Positions 26,146 through 34,784 of a stretch of DNA of 64,000 bases are shown here, in pieces. Where the stretch lies: contig JAFKEE010000022.1 of NCBI GenBank assembly GCA_017307505.1, positions 62,001 to 126,000 on the forward strand, in the 5' to 3' direction. The position numbers and the translations under genes are program-made. The stretch comes from Acidobacteriota bacterium. GTDB taxonomy: Bacteria; Acidobacteriota; Terriglobia; Bryobacterales; Bryobacteraceae. Under the pieces are notes generated by a model. That model saw nothing but the letters and a program-made list of their open reading frames with translations. It made no database searches and was not told the DNA's origin. Each line of letters opens with the position of its first letter. Position 1 is the first letter of the stretch.

Positions 26146-27135
26146 TTGCGGAACGTTAAGATCAGTGCGGTTGGCGCGTGGGTGCCGCCGCGCGTACTCA
26201 CCAATGCAGACCTGGAGAAGATGGTCGATACCACGAACGAGTGGATTCTGGAGCGAACCGGAATTCGGGAGCGGCATATCGCTGACCCTGAGATCGCCAC
26301 TTCGGACATGGCGCTGAACGCGGCCCGGATTGCGCTGGCAGAGCGCGGGACGACCGCGGAGGATGTGGATGCGATCATCCTGTGCACGGTAACGCCAGAC
26401 CACATGTTCCCGTCCACGGCCTGTATTGTGCAGCACAAGCTCGGCGCGAAGCATGCGTGGGGTTTCGATCTGGTGGCCGCGTGTTCCAGCTTTGTTTACG
26501 GCTTGACCACCGCCGCCCACCTGGTAGGAAGTGGATCGCACAAGAAGGTACTGGTGATCGGCTCGGACACAATGAGCCGGATCATCGACTACAAAGACCG
26601 CTCGACCTGTGTGCTGTTCGGGGACGGCTCCGGTGCGTTCCTGATTGAGCCCGGGGAAGAGGGCGGCCCTGGCTTCATCGGATTCCGGAATGAACTGGAC
26701 GGGTCGGGCGGGGAAGCGCTGAGGATGCCGGCTGGCGGCTCCAGAATGCCCCCTACGCACGAGACCATCGACCAGAGGCTCCACTTCGTCCACCAGGAAG
26801 GCCAAGCCGTCTTCAAGTTCGCTGTGCGCCGCATGGGCGAGATCAGTTCCGAATTGCTGGCTGCCCACAACCTGAAGCCGACGGATGTGAAGCTGATGAT
26901 TCCGCACCAGGCGAACCGCCGGATCATCCTGGCTTGCGCCGACCGCCTTGGCATTCCGCACGACAAAGTGCTGATCAACATTGAGCGTTACGGCAACACG
27001 ACTTCCGGGACAATCCCGATCGCCACGCGGGAAGCGATGGACACAGGCCGACTGCAGAAGGGCGATCTGGTCCTGTTCGCGGCCGTAGGTGCGGGCTTCA
27101 CGGTTGGCGCCAATCTGTGGCGCTGGGCAATCTAA
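26146..27135 (+). CDS. fabH: Beta-ketoacyl-ACP synthase III
   Basis: 329 residues. The thiolase-fold catalytic triad is C113 (AACSS), H254 (IPHQANRR) and N284 (YGNTTSG), exactly the KAS III pattern. It condenses acetyl-CoA or a branched starter with malonyl-ACP to start fatty acid synthesis. The start is TTG at 26146 with GGGAGG six bases upstream; no ATG fits the family N-terminus better. No other fab gene is adjacent. Confidence 0.95.
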   Translation: MRNVKISAVGAWVPPRVLTNADLEKMVDTTNEWILERTGIRERHIADPEIATSDMALNAARIALAERGTTAEDVDAIILCTVTPDHMFPSTACIVQHKLGAKHAWGFDLVAACSSFVYGLTTAAHLVGSGSHKKVLVIGSDTMSRIIDYKDRSTCVLFGDGSGAFLIEPGEEGGPGFIGFRNELDGSGGEALRMPAGGSRMPPTHETIDQRLHFVHQEGQAVFKFAVRRMGEISSELLAAHNLKPTDVKLMIPHQANRRIILACADRLGIPHDKVLINIERYGNTTSGTIPIATREAMDTGRLQKGDLVLFAAVGAGFTVGANLWRWAI

Positions 27136-27163
27136 CCCAAAGGGTATAGCTTACAACCCGGCA

Positions 27164-27197
27164 CCCCTCCTGATATGCTGAGAGCAGTCAGGAGGGG
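27164..27197 (+). promoter_or_regulatory. Hairpin that buries the ribosome-binding site of the inositol oxygenase gene
   Basis: CCCCTCCTGA (27164-27173) is the exact reverse complement of TCAGGAGGGG (27188-27197), and TGCT/AGCA inside the loop can extend the structure. The 3' arm holds the very strong ribosome-binding sequence AGGAGGGG, five bases before the ATG at 27203. Folding would hide it. There is no T-run, so termination is unlikely; translational control is inferred. Confidence 0.65.
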
Positions 27198-27202
27198 ATG
27201 CC

Positions 27203-28009
27203 ATGTCGACACTCGCCGCGCGTTACCAGGAAGGCCGCAAGACAGAGGAATATCGTCAGTACGACGATGCCACTCCGCCTGTGGTGCGTGAGTTCTACCG
27301 CCTCAATCACACCAACCAGACGGTCGCCTTCAACCAGCAGATGCGCCGTAAGTGGTTGAATCTCGACCACGCAGAGATGAGCGTGTGGGATCTGATGGTG
27401 GAACTGAACAAGCTGGTGGACGACTCCGATCCCGACACCGACCTCTCCCAGATTGAGCACAACCTGCAGACGGCCGAGGCGATCCGTGCGGACGGGCATC
27501 CGCGCTGGTTCCAACTCACCGGGCTGATCCATGACCTGGGCAAGGTGCTGTGGTTGTGGGGCGAGCCGCAGTGGGCCGTGGTGGGCGACACCTTCCCGGT
27601 GGGCTGCGCCTGGTCAAACAAGATCGTCTTCCCGGAGTACTTTGAAGCGAATCCCGATGCGGCGGTGCCGGAGTACCAGACGCGGCTGGGCGTCTATTCC
27701 GAGAACTGCGGGCTCGATCAGGTGAACCTCTCTTTCGGCCACGACGAGTATCTTTACCACGTGGTGAAGAATTACCTGCCGGAAGAGGCTCTGTACATGA
27801 TCCGCTACCACTCGTGCTACCCGATCCACCGGGAGCGGGAGTACGAATACCTCATGAATGAGCATGACAAAGCCATGTTCGACTGGGTGCGGAGGTTCAA
27901 CCCATACGACCTCTACTCCAAGGGCAACACCAAGCCTGACGCAGAGAAGCTGACCCCCTACTACCAGGAACTGATCGCAGAATATTTCCCGGCGAAGATC
28001 CGGTGGTAA
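27203..28009 (+). CDS. Inositol oxygenase (MIOX family)
   Basis: 268 residues of the HD-domain di-iron MIOX family, with metal-binding HNLQTAEAIR, LTGLIHDLGK and FGHDEYLYHV, and the RYHSCYPIHRE segment. The enzyme cleaves myo-inositol with O2 to D-glucuronate, typical of eukaryotes and found in a limited set of bacteria. It is close to the eukaryotic length (about 285) and full-length in the conserved core. No other inositol or glucuronate genes are adjacent. Its ribosome-binding site lies inside a perfect 10-bp hairpin. Confidence 0.9.
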   Translation: MSTLAARYQEGRKTEEYRQYDDATPPVVREFYRLNHTNQTVAFNQQMRRKWLNLDHAEMSVWDLMVELNKLVDDSDPDTDLSQIEHNLQTAEAIRADGHPRWFQLTGLIHDLGKVLWLWGEPQWAVVGDTFPVGCAWSNKIVFPEYFEANPDAAVPEYQTRLGVYSENCGLDQVNLSFGHDEYLYHVVKNYLPEEALYMIRYHSCYPIHREREYEYLMNEHDKAMFDWVRRFNPYDLYSKGNTKPDAEKLTPYYQELIAEYFPAKIRW

Positions 28010-28018
28010 GAATATCTC

Positions 28019-28057
28019 TTGATTTAGTTTCTTTCATGGAATAGAAATATTCTATTC
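28019..28057 (+). promoter_or_regulatory. Putative promoter and inverted repeat of the TonB-dependent receptor gene
   Basis: TTGATT (28019-28024), 17-base spacer, TAGAAA (28042-28047) is a weak sigma-70-like promoter in an AT-rich pocket. The inverted repeat GAATAG/CTATTC (28039-28044 with 28052-28057) overlaps the -10 box and could be an operator. The leader to the ATG at 28145 would be about 90 bases. Confidence 0.4.
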
Positions 28058-28144
28058 ACGGCTGGTCAACGCTCCGTTGCTATCCTCGCCGCTGAGTCGT
28101 TCGCCTGAGGGGTGGACGAACGTAACCAAGGGAGTAAAAGCAAC

Positions 28145-31100
28145 ATGGGAATTCGCAACCACTGGCTGCGCGCGCTTGTCGTGTGCTCAGTGTTGTCCGC
28201 TGCGGCCATCGCGCAGTCGACTTTCGGCGTCATCCTCGGAACGGTCACGGACGTTTCGGGCGCGGCCGTCGCCGGGGCCGTCATCCGCATCACCAATACC
28301 GACGAAAATACAGTCCGCGAGCTGACGACGAACGAAAGCGGAGCGTTCGAAGCCGTGAATTCGAAGCCGGGCCATTACAAATTGCAGGCTTCGGCGAAGG
28401 GTTTTCAAGTAACTACCGCATCCGACCTCGTTTTGACGTCCCGCCAGACGCTGCGCGTCGATATGGCGTTGAAGGTGGGTGACGTGAGCGAGGTGGTGAA
28501 CGTGGAAGGCTCGACCGGCGTGATCACGACCGACACGCAGATGGTCGCCACCGCAATCAATTCAGAGAAACTGGCGACACTGCCGGGCAATGTGCGGGCG
28601 GCGGACAGCACAAGCCCCTACAACCTGATCGCGCTGCTGCCGGGCGTGCAGTCGGACAACGGCGGCAACTTCACGATCCAGGGCAACCTGCCCTCGCAGA
28701 CGCAGTACTCGGTGGATGGCATTTCGACGACGCAGGTGACGGGCAACGGGCCGTCCCGGAAGAGCTTCACATCGATGGAAATGATCGCCGAGATCAAAGT
28801 GCAGGGCGTGGGCAATACGGCGGAGTACGGCCAGTCCGGCGACGTCACCACGATCTCGAAGAGCGGCACGAACGACTTCCACGGCGCTGCCTTCTGGTAC
28901 CACCAGAATCGGGCGTTGGATGCGAATCGTTACGGCGCGTTGACCAAGCCGCAGAAGGTCGCGAACGATGTCGGCGGCAGCGGCGGCGGTCCGGTGACGA
29001 TCCCGCACCTATACAGCGGCAAGAACAAGACCTTCTTCTTTGCTGACTTCGAGCGCTTCACGTTCCCGCGCGGCGCGACGATTCAGAATCGCGTGCCGAC
29101 CGAGGCCGTACGCAATGGCGACTTCCGGAATGAAGACGTGACCGTGTACGACCCGACGACGGGACAGCCCTTCGTCAACAATGTGATCCCCTCCAACCGC
29201 ATCAGCGATGTGACGAAAAAGCTGCTGTCGCTGTACCCGCTGCCGAACGCGGGTGACCTGACGAAAATCCACGATGCCAACTTCATCGCCAACCGGGACA
29301 ACAGTTACAACTCGAACCAGTACGACATCCGGGTGGACCACTACCTGACGTCGAAGCAGTCCATGTACGCCCGCTGGACCTGGCTCAAGACGACGACCAA
29401 CTCACCGAAGCCGATTGCTCTGCCTTCCGGCACGGCGAATGAGAACAGCAAGATGTTTGTGGTCTCCCACAATTACACGCTGAAACCGAACCTGTTGAAC
29501 GAGTTCCGGTTCGGCTTCTCGCTCTTCGACAACACGAATGGGATGCCTTTCGACGGGCCGGGGTTCACCAACTCGCTGGGCTTGAAGGGACTGGGGCCGA
29601 ACTTCCCATACAATGGCCTGCCGGACATCGACATCAGCGGCCAGATGCAGTCGCTGGATGTGGATCGGGTCGACAGCTTCGGGAAGTCGCACACGTATCA
29701 GTACACGGACAACCTGACCTGGATCAAGGGGCGTCACACGATGAAGTTCGGTGGCGACATCCGCCATATGCGCGCCGGTTCCGCGCTGGGCTTTATTGGC
29801 GGCGACAACTATGGCAACTTTTCGTTCGACGGCACCTTCTCACAGAGCGCCATCGGCGACTTTCTGCTGGGGCTGCCGGTGGGCACGGCGTACGCGATTG
29901 TGAAGAACGACAACGACGGGCTCACGAACCACTATGCGGTGTACGCGCAGGACAGCTTCCGGGTGAGCCAGAAGCTGACGCTGGAGTTCGGGCTGCGCTA
30001 TGAGTATCACCCTTCGTACAAAGACTCGGGCGGGAACATCGGCAACTTCGATCCCAGCATTCCGAAGTCGGGGCGGGTGGTCTATCCGACCGGGACGGAA
30101 TCGAACCTGGCTCCGGGGTACCTGGCCTCCTTCAATGCGTGCCCGGCATTCAACAGCACAACAGGTCCGTCGGCGAACGGGGCTCCGTGCACGCCGGTGT
30201 TTTCCGCGTCGGCGGCCGGCATTCCTGAAGGGTTGCGGTTCGTGCCCAAGCTGCGGTTCCTGCCGCGCTTCGGCTTCGCCTACCGGCCGTTTACGAACGG
30301 CAAGACGGTAATCCGCGGCGGCGGCGGCCTGTACAACGTGGTCGTACTGGGCAGCGTGTTCTATTCGTTGACCGGGACGCTGCAGTCGGATGCGCGGCAG
30401 TTCCTGAATCCGGACCTGCAGGGCAAGCCGACGTTTGCCTGGCCGAACATCAATGCGGGCGGCACCGGCATTGTCAGCGACTCGTTCGGCAATGCGTATT
30501 TCGGTACGGCGAACTCGATCGACTTCAAGGATCCGAAATCGTATCAGTGGAACTTCTCGGTGGACCGCGAGATCGCACGGTCGACCGGGCTGCGTGTGTC
30601 GTATATCGGCCAGCGGACGTTGTCGCTGGTATGGGCTCCGGACCTGAACCAGTCGTATTACTCGACGCAGTTCTACGCGGCGCAGCCCTTGAGCCGTCGG
30701 CCGTTCCCGAACTGGGGCGTGGTGAATACGCGCGCGACCGGTGCGAGCGCGATTTACCATGCGGGCCAGGTGGAGTTGAACCATCACCTGAGCAGCACGC
30801 TGCAGCTGAATTCCACGTACACGTTTGCCAGCAACCTGGCGGATAACCAGGGGCCGAACGCCTCCGGTTTTGCCGGAGAGACGGGCGGCGGACGCAGCAT
30901 GGATACGTACAACCGGGCATCGGAGTATGGTCCGGTCTACGCGACACGGCGGCACCGCTGGATCACGACCGCTGTGTATGAGCTGCCATTCGGCCGCGGG
31001 CGGACGTATGGCTCGCACATGAACAGAGCGGTGGATTCGGTGATCGGCGGCTGGCGGCTGAGTTCGAGCTTCCTGGCACAGAGCGGACCTTACATGACAC

Positions 31101-31576
31101 CGACGTTCAGCGGTGGAGATCCCTCGGGTACGGGGTCCGGCCGCATCGGCCGGCCGCAGCATCCGGACCGGGTGGGCGACGGCAACCTGTCGAATCCGAC
31201 TCGTGACAAATGGGCCGACATCGGGGCGTTTGCGTGTCCCGGATCGCCGAACTGGCAGGCGACCAAGCCGTGCCGGACCGGCATCAGCCCCACGTCGGAT
31301 CCGGCGCCGATCGGCCGGTATGGGAATGCAGGCATGGGTATTATCCATGGACCCAACACGATCAATCTGTCGGCCGGCCTGGCCAAGACGTTGAACCTGA
31401 CCGAGCGGTTCAAGCTGAAGGTGGAAGGCTCCTTTACCAACGTGCTGAATCACACCAATCTTGCCGATCCGAATCTGTCGATCGACAGCAGCAGTTTCGG
31501 CCGGATCACGGCCGCGCGGGCTTCCGAATTTGGCGGCAGCCGCACGGGCCAGGTGAGCGCGAGAATCGAGTTCTAG
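28145..31576 (+). CDS. TonB-dependent outer-membrane receptor with carboxypeptidase-regulatory-like domain
   Basis: 1143 residues. Signal peptide (LRALVVCSVLSAAAIAQ), an Ig-like CarboxypepD_reg domain (about 25-105, FGVILGTVTDVSGAAVAGA), a plug domain (about 115-240, with NLIALLPGVQSD) and a large beta-barrel ending in ARIEF with the expected terminal aromatic residue. These acidobacterial OmpA-related/TonB-dependent proteins are thought to take up oligosaccharides or other large nutrients; no substrate can be named. ATG 28145 is chosen because it begins the signal peptide; a GTG 33 bases earlier gives only charged residues. Confidence 0.92.
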   Translation: MGIRNHWLRALVVCSVLSAAAIAQSTFGVILGTVTDVSGAAVAGAVIRITNTDENTVRELTTNESGAFEAVNSKPGHYKLQASAKGFQVTTASDLVLTSRQTLRVDMALKVGDVSEVVNVEGSTGVITTDTQMVATAINSEKLATLPGNVRAADSTSPYNLIALLPGVQSDNGGNFTIQGNLPSQTQYSVDGISTTQVTGNGPSRKSFTSMEMIAEIKVQGVGNTAEYGQSGDVTTISKSGTNDFHGAAFWYHQNRALDANRYGALTKPQKVANDVGGSGGGPVTIPHLYSGKNKTFFFADFERFTFPRGATIQNRVPTEAVRNGDFRNEDVTVYDPTTGQPFVNNVIPSNRISDVTKKLLSLYPLPNAGDLTKIHDANFIANRDNSYNSNQYDIRVDHYLTSKQSMYARWTWLKTTTNSPKPIALPSGTANENSKMFVVSHNYTLKPNLLNEFRFGFSLFDNTNGMPFDGPGFTNSLGLKGLGPNFPYNGLPDIDISGQMQSLDVDRVDSFGKSHTYQYTDNLTWIKGRHTMKFGGDIRHMRAGSALGFIGGDNYGNFSFDGTFSQSAIGDFLLGLPVGTAYAIVKNDNDGLTNHYAVYAQDSFRVSQKLTLEFGLRYEYHPSYKDSGGNIGNFDPSIPKSGRVVYPTGTESNLAPGYLASFNACPAFNSTTGPSANGAPCTPVFSASAAGIPEGLRFVPKLRFLPRFGFAYRPFTNGKTVIRGGGGLYNVVVLGSVFYSLTGTLQSDARQFLNPDLQGKPTFAWPNINAGGTGIVSDSFGNAYFGTANSIDFKDPKSYQWNFSVDREIARSTGLRVSYIGQRTLSLVWAPDLNQSYYSTQFYAAQPLSRRPFPNWGVVNTRATGASAIYHAGQVELNHHLSSTLQLNSTYTFASNLADNQGPNASGFAGETGGGRSMDTYNRASEYGPVYATRRHRWITTAVYELPFGRGRTYGSHMNRAVDSVIGGWRLSSSFLAQSGPYMTPTFSGGDPSGTGSGRIGRPQHPDRVGDGNLSNPTRDKWADIGAFACPGSPNWQATKPCRTGISPTSDPAPIGRYGNAGMGIIHGPNTINLSAGLAKTLNLTERFKLKVEGSFTNVLNHTNLADPNLSIDSSSFGRITAARASEFGGSRTGQVSARIEF

Positions 31577-31599
31577 CCGCAGTTGTCTGTTTGAGGATG

Positions 31600-31631
31600 A
31601 AAGGGGGCCGGTGAATTGCCGGCCCCTTTTT
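31600..31631. terminator. Bidirectional rho-independent terminator
   Basis: GGGGCCGG and CCGGCCCC pair around TGAATTG and are flanked by AAA on the left and TTTTT on the right, so the structure can stop the rightward receptor transcript and, with the A-run read as U on the other strand, the leftward exbD transcript. Confidence 0.85.
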
Positions 31632-31636
31632 GCGCG

Positions 31637-32053
31637 TTAATGAGCCGGATTGAGGCGGGCCGTGAGGAGTCCAACGTGGTCGATGGAGGCGCCCTTGGCG
31701 ATGTCTACAACCTGGGCGACGTACTGGAACTCGGTGTCGGCGCCGGCCTGGACGAAGACGACGCGTTCGGCGCGGGTCTTGAAGATGTCGAGGAGGCGTG
31801 GCCCTAGATCCGGGAGGCGGATGGGTTCGGTGTTGATGCGGAGGTCTGAGTCTCCGGCCAGTTGGATGACGATGGCCCGGTCGGGTGTATCGCCGGCGGG
31901 CGGATCGGTGGTGGCTTGCGGCAGGGCGGCGGAGAGGCCCAGCGTGCGGGCGGGGGTGATGACCATGAAGATAATCAGGAGCACGAGCAGGATGTCGATG
32001 AGGGGCGTGACATTCAGTTCAGCTCCGCGGGCACTGCTGTTGGTGAAGGCCAT
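31637..32053 (-). CDS. exbD: ExbD/TolR family biopolymer transport protein
   Basis: 138 residues with one N-terminal membrane helix (LNVTPLIDILLVLLIIFMVI) carrying the essential aspartate of the family, then a periplasmic domain. It partners with ExbB/TolQ to harness proton motive force for TonB or Tol function. No exbB or tonB is adjacent; it converges on a TonB-dependent receptor gene. Confidence 0.93.
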   Translation of the reverse strand: MAFTNSSARGAELNVTPLIDILLVLLIIFMVITPARTLGLSAALPQATTDPPAGDTPDRAIVIQLAGDSDLRINTEPIRLPDLGPRLLDIFKTRAERVVFVQAGADTEFQYVAQVVDIAKGASIDHVGLLTARLNPAH

Positions 32054-32194
32054 GATGCCTGGGTAGACACCAGGCGCGGGCGGATTTGTTCCTGACTCAG
32101 TTGCGGGCTGCGCGCGGCGCCAAGCTATCGGATACTAGAGATGAGGGCTTCGCGCCCCCACCTCGTTCCTGACCACAACCAAGACAACACCACT

Positions 32195-32683
32195 ATGAGC
32201 AGCACTCCACTTGTATCCGTGATTATGGGCAGTAAGTCCGACTGGGAAACGATGAAGCACGCCTGCGATACGCTGGCGCAGTTTGGGATCGCACATGATA
32301 AGCGAGTCTGTTCGGCGCACCGGACTCCGGATGCGGCGACCGAGTTTGCCCGCACCGCGAAAGAGCGCGGGGTGAAGATCATCATTGCGGCAGCGGGCGG
32401 AGCGGCCCACCTGGCCGGCGTCCTGGCGGCGCATACTCCGCTGCCGGTGCTGGGCGTTCCCATGAAGGGCTGGGCGCTGGACGGCCTGGATTCGCTGCTT
32501 TCCACCGTACAGATGCCGGGCGGGATTCCGGTGGCGACGTTCGCCATCGGGAAGGCCGGGGCGATCAATGCGGCGTTGTTTGCCGTGGCGATGCTGGGTC
32601 TCAGCGATGCCGGCCTGGCGAAGAAGTTGGATGAGTTCCGGGCTTCGCAGACGGAGAAGATTCTGGCGGAGACGCTGGGGTAG
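32195..32683 (+). CDS. purE: N5-carboxyaminoimidazole ribonucleotide mutase
   Basis: 162 residues, class I PurE length. The motifs [17 protein letters not shown] and [10 protein letters not shown] place the nucleotide- and CO2-handling residues. It converts N5-CAIR to CAIR in purine synthesis. The ATG at 32195 is chosen over an upstream start because it begins the conserved fold ([16 protein letters not shown]). purK is not adjacent. Confidence 0.95.
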   Translation: MSSTPLVSVIMGSKSDWETMKHACDTLAQFGIAHDKRVCSAHRTPDAATEFARTAKERGVKIIIAAAGGAAHLAGVLAAHTPLPVLGVPMKGWALDGLDSLLSTVQMPGGIPVATFAIGKAGAINAALFAVAMLGLSDAGLAKKLDEFRASQTEKILAETLG

Positions 32684-32884
32684 GAGAGCTGTCAGCGATC
32701 AGCGATCAGCTGTCGGCTTGTGTGGCTGGGGCTGATCGCTGGGGGGGGCTCGTGGAGTTCGTTGAGGCTGAGGCGGAAGAAGCTTTCAGCTGTCAGCGGT
32801 CAGCATTCAGCTTGTGCCACCAGGGCGCCTCGCTGAAGTCTGTGTTTTTCCTGGACTCCGTGCAGATATCCCGTATGCTGTCTG
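32684..32884. other. Gene-free region with degenerate heptamer copies
   Basis: Between purE and the heptamer array. Degenerate relatives of the AGCTGAT unit are visible at about 32690-32720 and 32783-32817 (forms such as AGCTGTC, AGCGATC, AGCATTC). Nothing else is recognised. Confidence 0.6.
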
Positions 32885-32988
32885 AGCTGATAGCTGATAG
32901 CTGATAGCTGATAGCTGATAGCTGATAGCTGATAGCTGATAGCTGATAGCTGATAGCTGATAGCTGATAGCTGATAGCTGATAGCTGA
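32885..32988. repeat. AGCTGAT heptamer tandem array, about 14.9 copies
   Basis: Fourteen exact AGCTGAT units plus a partial fifteenth run without interruption from 32885 to 32988, immediately beyond the 3' end of the PiT gene. Degenerate copies flank it on the left. The perfect units point to recent slipped-strand expansion. Confidence 0.97.
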
Positions 32989-32998
32989 CCGCTGCCAG

Positions 32999-34045
32999 CT
33001 ACTGCTTTCCCGACACCATGTGGATGATGGCGAACGCCAGGCCGCCTACGGCGGCGGAGAGCGGGAGGGTGAGGATCCAGGCCCAGAGGATGTTCTTGGC
33101 CAGGCCCCAACGGACTGCCTTCATACGCTGAATGGAGCCGACTCCGGCGATGGCTCCGGTGATGACGTGTGTCGTGGAGACCGGGATCTTCAGGTAAGTC
33201 GGGAAGAGAATCGCGATGGCTCCGGCGGTTTCCGCGCAGAAGCCGCCGCGCGGTTTCAGGCGGGTGAGCTTGCCGCCCATCGTGTGGACAATGCGCCAGC
33301 CGCCGCTCATGGTGCCCAGGGCGATGGCCGAGAAGGCCGCCAGGACCACCCACCACTGCACGTGGAACGTCTTGATGTAGCCCGCGGTGAGCAGCACGCC
33401 GGTGATGATGCCGATGGTCTTCTGCGCGTCGTTGGAGCCGTGCGAATAGCTGAACAGGCCGGAAGAGACGAGCTGCAGGCGGCGGAACCAGCGGTCCATT
33501 TTCTTGGGCGAGGAGTGCCGGAACATCCAATAGATGGCGACCATCAGGGCATAGCCGAGGACGAGGCCGAGAAGTGGAGCCACGACGATGAAAGTCGTGG
33601 TGGTGATCCAGCCGGAGACCACGATGGCCTCCATGACGTGGCTGAAACCCTGGGTGAGGCCGACCTTCATCATGGCTGCGCCAGCGTAGCCGCCGATGAG
33701 GGCGTGTGAAGAGCTGGACGGGATGCCGTAGTACCAGGTGAAGAGATTCCAGAAGATGGCGCCAATGAGGCCGGCGAGCAGGACGTACTCGGAAACGAGT
33801 TCGATCTTGACCATGCCCTGGCCGACGGTTTTGGCGACGCCGGCTTCGTCCCAGAAGAGGAGCGGGATGGCGGCCGTGAAATTGAAAAAGGCCGCCCAAA
33901 GGACGGCCTGGAATGGAGTTAAAACGCGGGTGGCCACGACGGTGGCCACGGAGTTGGCGGCATCGTGGAAGCCGTTGATGTAGTCGAACACCAAAGCGAC
34001 GACAACGATCAGCGTCACCAGAATCAGAGTTGAGTCGATCGCCAC
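32999..34045 (-). CDS. pit: PiT family inorganic phosphate transporter
   Basis: 348 residues from GTG at 34045. Ten or so membrane helices and both internally duplicated signatures are present: FDYINGFHDAANSVATVV near the N-terminus and YSHGSNDAQKTIGI in the second half. It imports metal-phosphate with protons across the inner membrane. The DUF47 partner gene lies seven bases upstream, the usual arrangement. The heptamer array begins directly after its stop codon. Confidence 0.95.
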   Translation of the reverse strand: MAIDSTLILVTLIVVVALVFDYINGFHDAANSVATVVATRVLTPFQAVLWAAFFNFTAAIPLLFWDEAGVAKTVGQGMVKIELVSEYVLLAGLIGAIFWNLFTWYYGIPSSSSHALIGGYAGAAMMKVGLTQGFSHVMEAIVVSGWITTTTFIVVAPLLGLVLGYALMVAIYWMFRHSSPKKMDRWFRRLQLVSSGLFSYSHGSNDAQKTIGIITGVLLTAGYIKTFHVQWWVVLAAFSAIALGTMSGGWRIVHTMGGKLTRLKPRGGFCAETAGAIAILFPTYLKIPVSTTHVITGAIAGVGSIQRMKAVRWGLAKNILWAWILTLPLSAAVGGLAFAIIHMVSGKQ

Positions 34046-34052
34046 CGTGATG

Positions 34053-34667
34053 CTACCCGTTCTTGACGATGACGTTCTGCAGGGCGTCGGCGACGTCTTC
34101 GCAGTAGTCGGTGGTCATTTCGAGGAACTCGTAGATCTCTTTCTGCTTGATGAGGGAGAAGGGGTCTTTCTCCTTGTCGAACAGGTCGGCGATGGCGGCG
34201 CGCACGATGTGGTCCGCGGTATCCTCCAGCCTGTTGATCTCAATGCAGTGATCGAGGAGCGGCTTTTCGGCGTTGAGCGCTTCGAAGGCCTTTTCGAGCA
34301 TGAGTGCGCAACCCTCGATGACGCGGCAGACCTCGATCATAGGCTGCGGGATGGGATCGATTTTGTAGGCCACCAGGCGGTGAACCGAGTCTTCGATACC
34401 GTCCAGTACGTCGTCCATGTGCGAGCCCAGCGAATGGATGTCTTCGGGGTCCAGGGGCGTGATGAACGTCTGGTTCAGACGGGTGAAGATCTCGTGGATG
34501 ATTTCATCGCCCTTCTGTTCCAGGCGAGCAATGGCAACCTCGGCTTCGCGCAGCGCGCTGGGGCCTTTTTCCGCGGCCTGGCGCAGCACCTGGGAAGCCT
34601 GTGCGATGAGCCGTGCCTGTTCAACAAAGTAGTGGAAGAATTTTTCTTCGCGAGGAAGAAGCCTCAT
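34053..34667 (-). CDS. DUF47/PhoU-like phosphate transport regulator
   Basis: 204 residues, all helical, with the PhoU-like repeated acidic/His motifs (LEQKGDEIIHEIF and LEDTADHIVRAAI). These cytoplasmic proteins accompany PiT transporters and are thought to regulate their activity. Seven bases upstream of pit on the same strand, so a two-gene operon is clear. Confidence 0.93.
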   Translation of the reverse strand: MRLLPREEKFFHYFVEQARLIAQASQVLRQAAEKGPSALREAEVAIARLEQKGDEIIHEIFTRLNQTFITPLDPEDIHSLGSHMDDVLDGIEDSVHRLVAYKIDPIPQPMIEVCRVIEGCALMLEKAFEALNAEKPLLDHCIEINRLEDTADHIVRAAIADLFDKEKDPFSLIKQKEIYEFLEMTTDYCEDVADALQNVIVKNG

Positions 34668-34784
34668 ACAGCCTCAATGCAAACTCATCCGTCCTGGGAG
34701 AGTCGGCCGGAAGACCTATCTACAGTTCGGGGCGGAAACAAGATTATCTCAGAGGGAGCGGGGGCCGGGTCAACTTATGCAGGG

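Noticed and set aside
29840-31453. Long reading frame on the minus strand opposite the TonB-dependent receptor
   Set aside because: Arg/Ala/Pro-rich composition typical of a high-GC antisense frame; the plus-strand receptor has clear domains and coding pattern.
32885-32988. Possible CRISPR array
   Set aside because: Seven-base units are directly abutted without spacers and no cas gene is near, so it is a simple tandem repeat.
32793-33899. Minus-strand frame overlapping pit with repeated QLSAISY peptides
   Set aside because: The repeats merely translate the AGCTGAT array; pit occupies the region in another frame.
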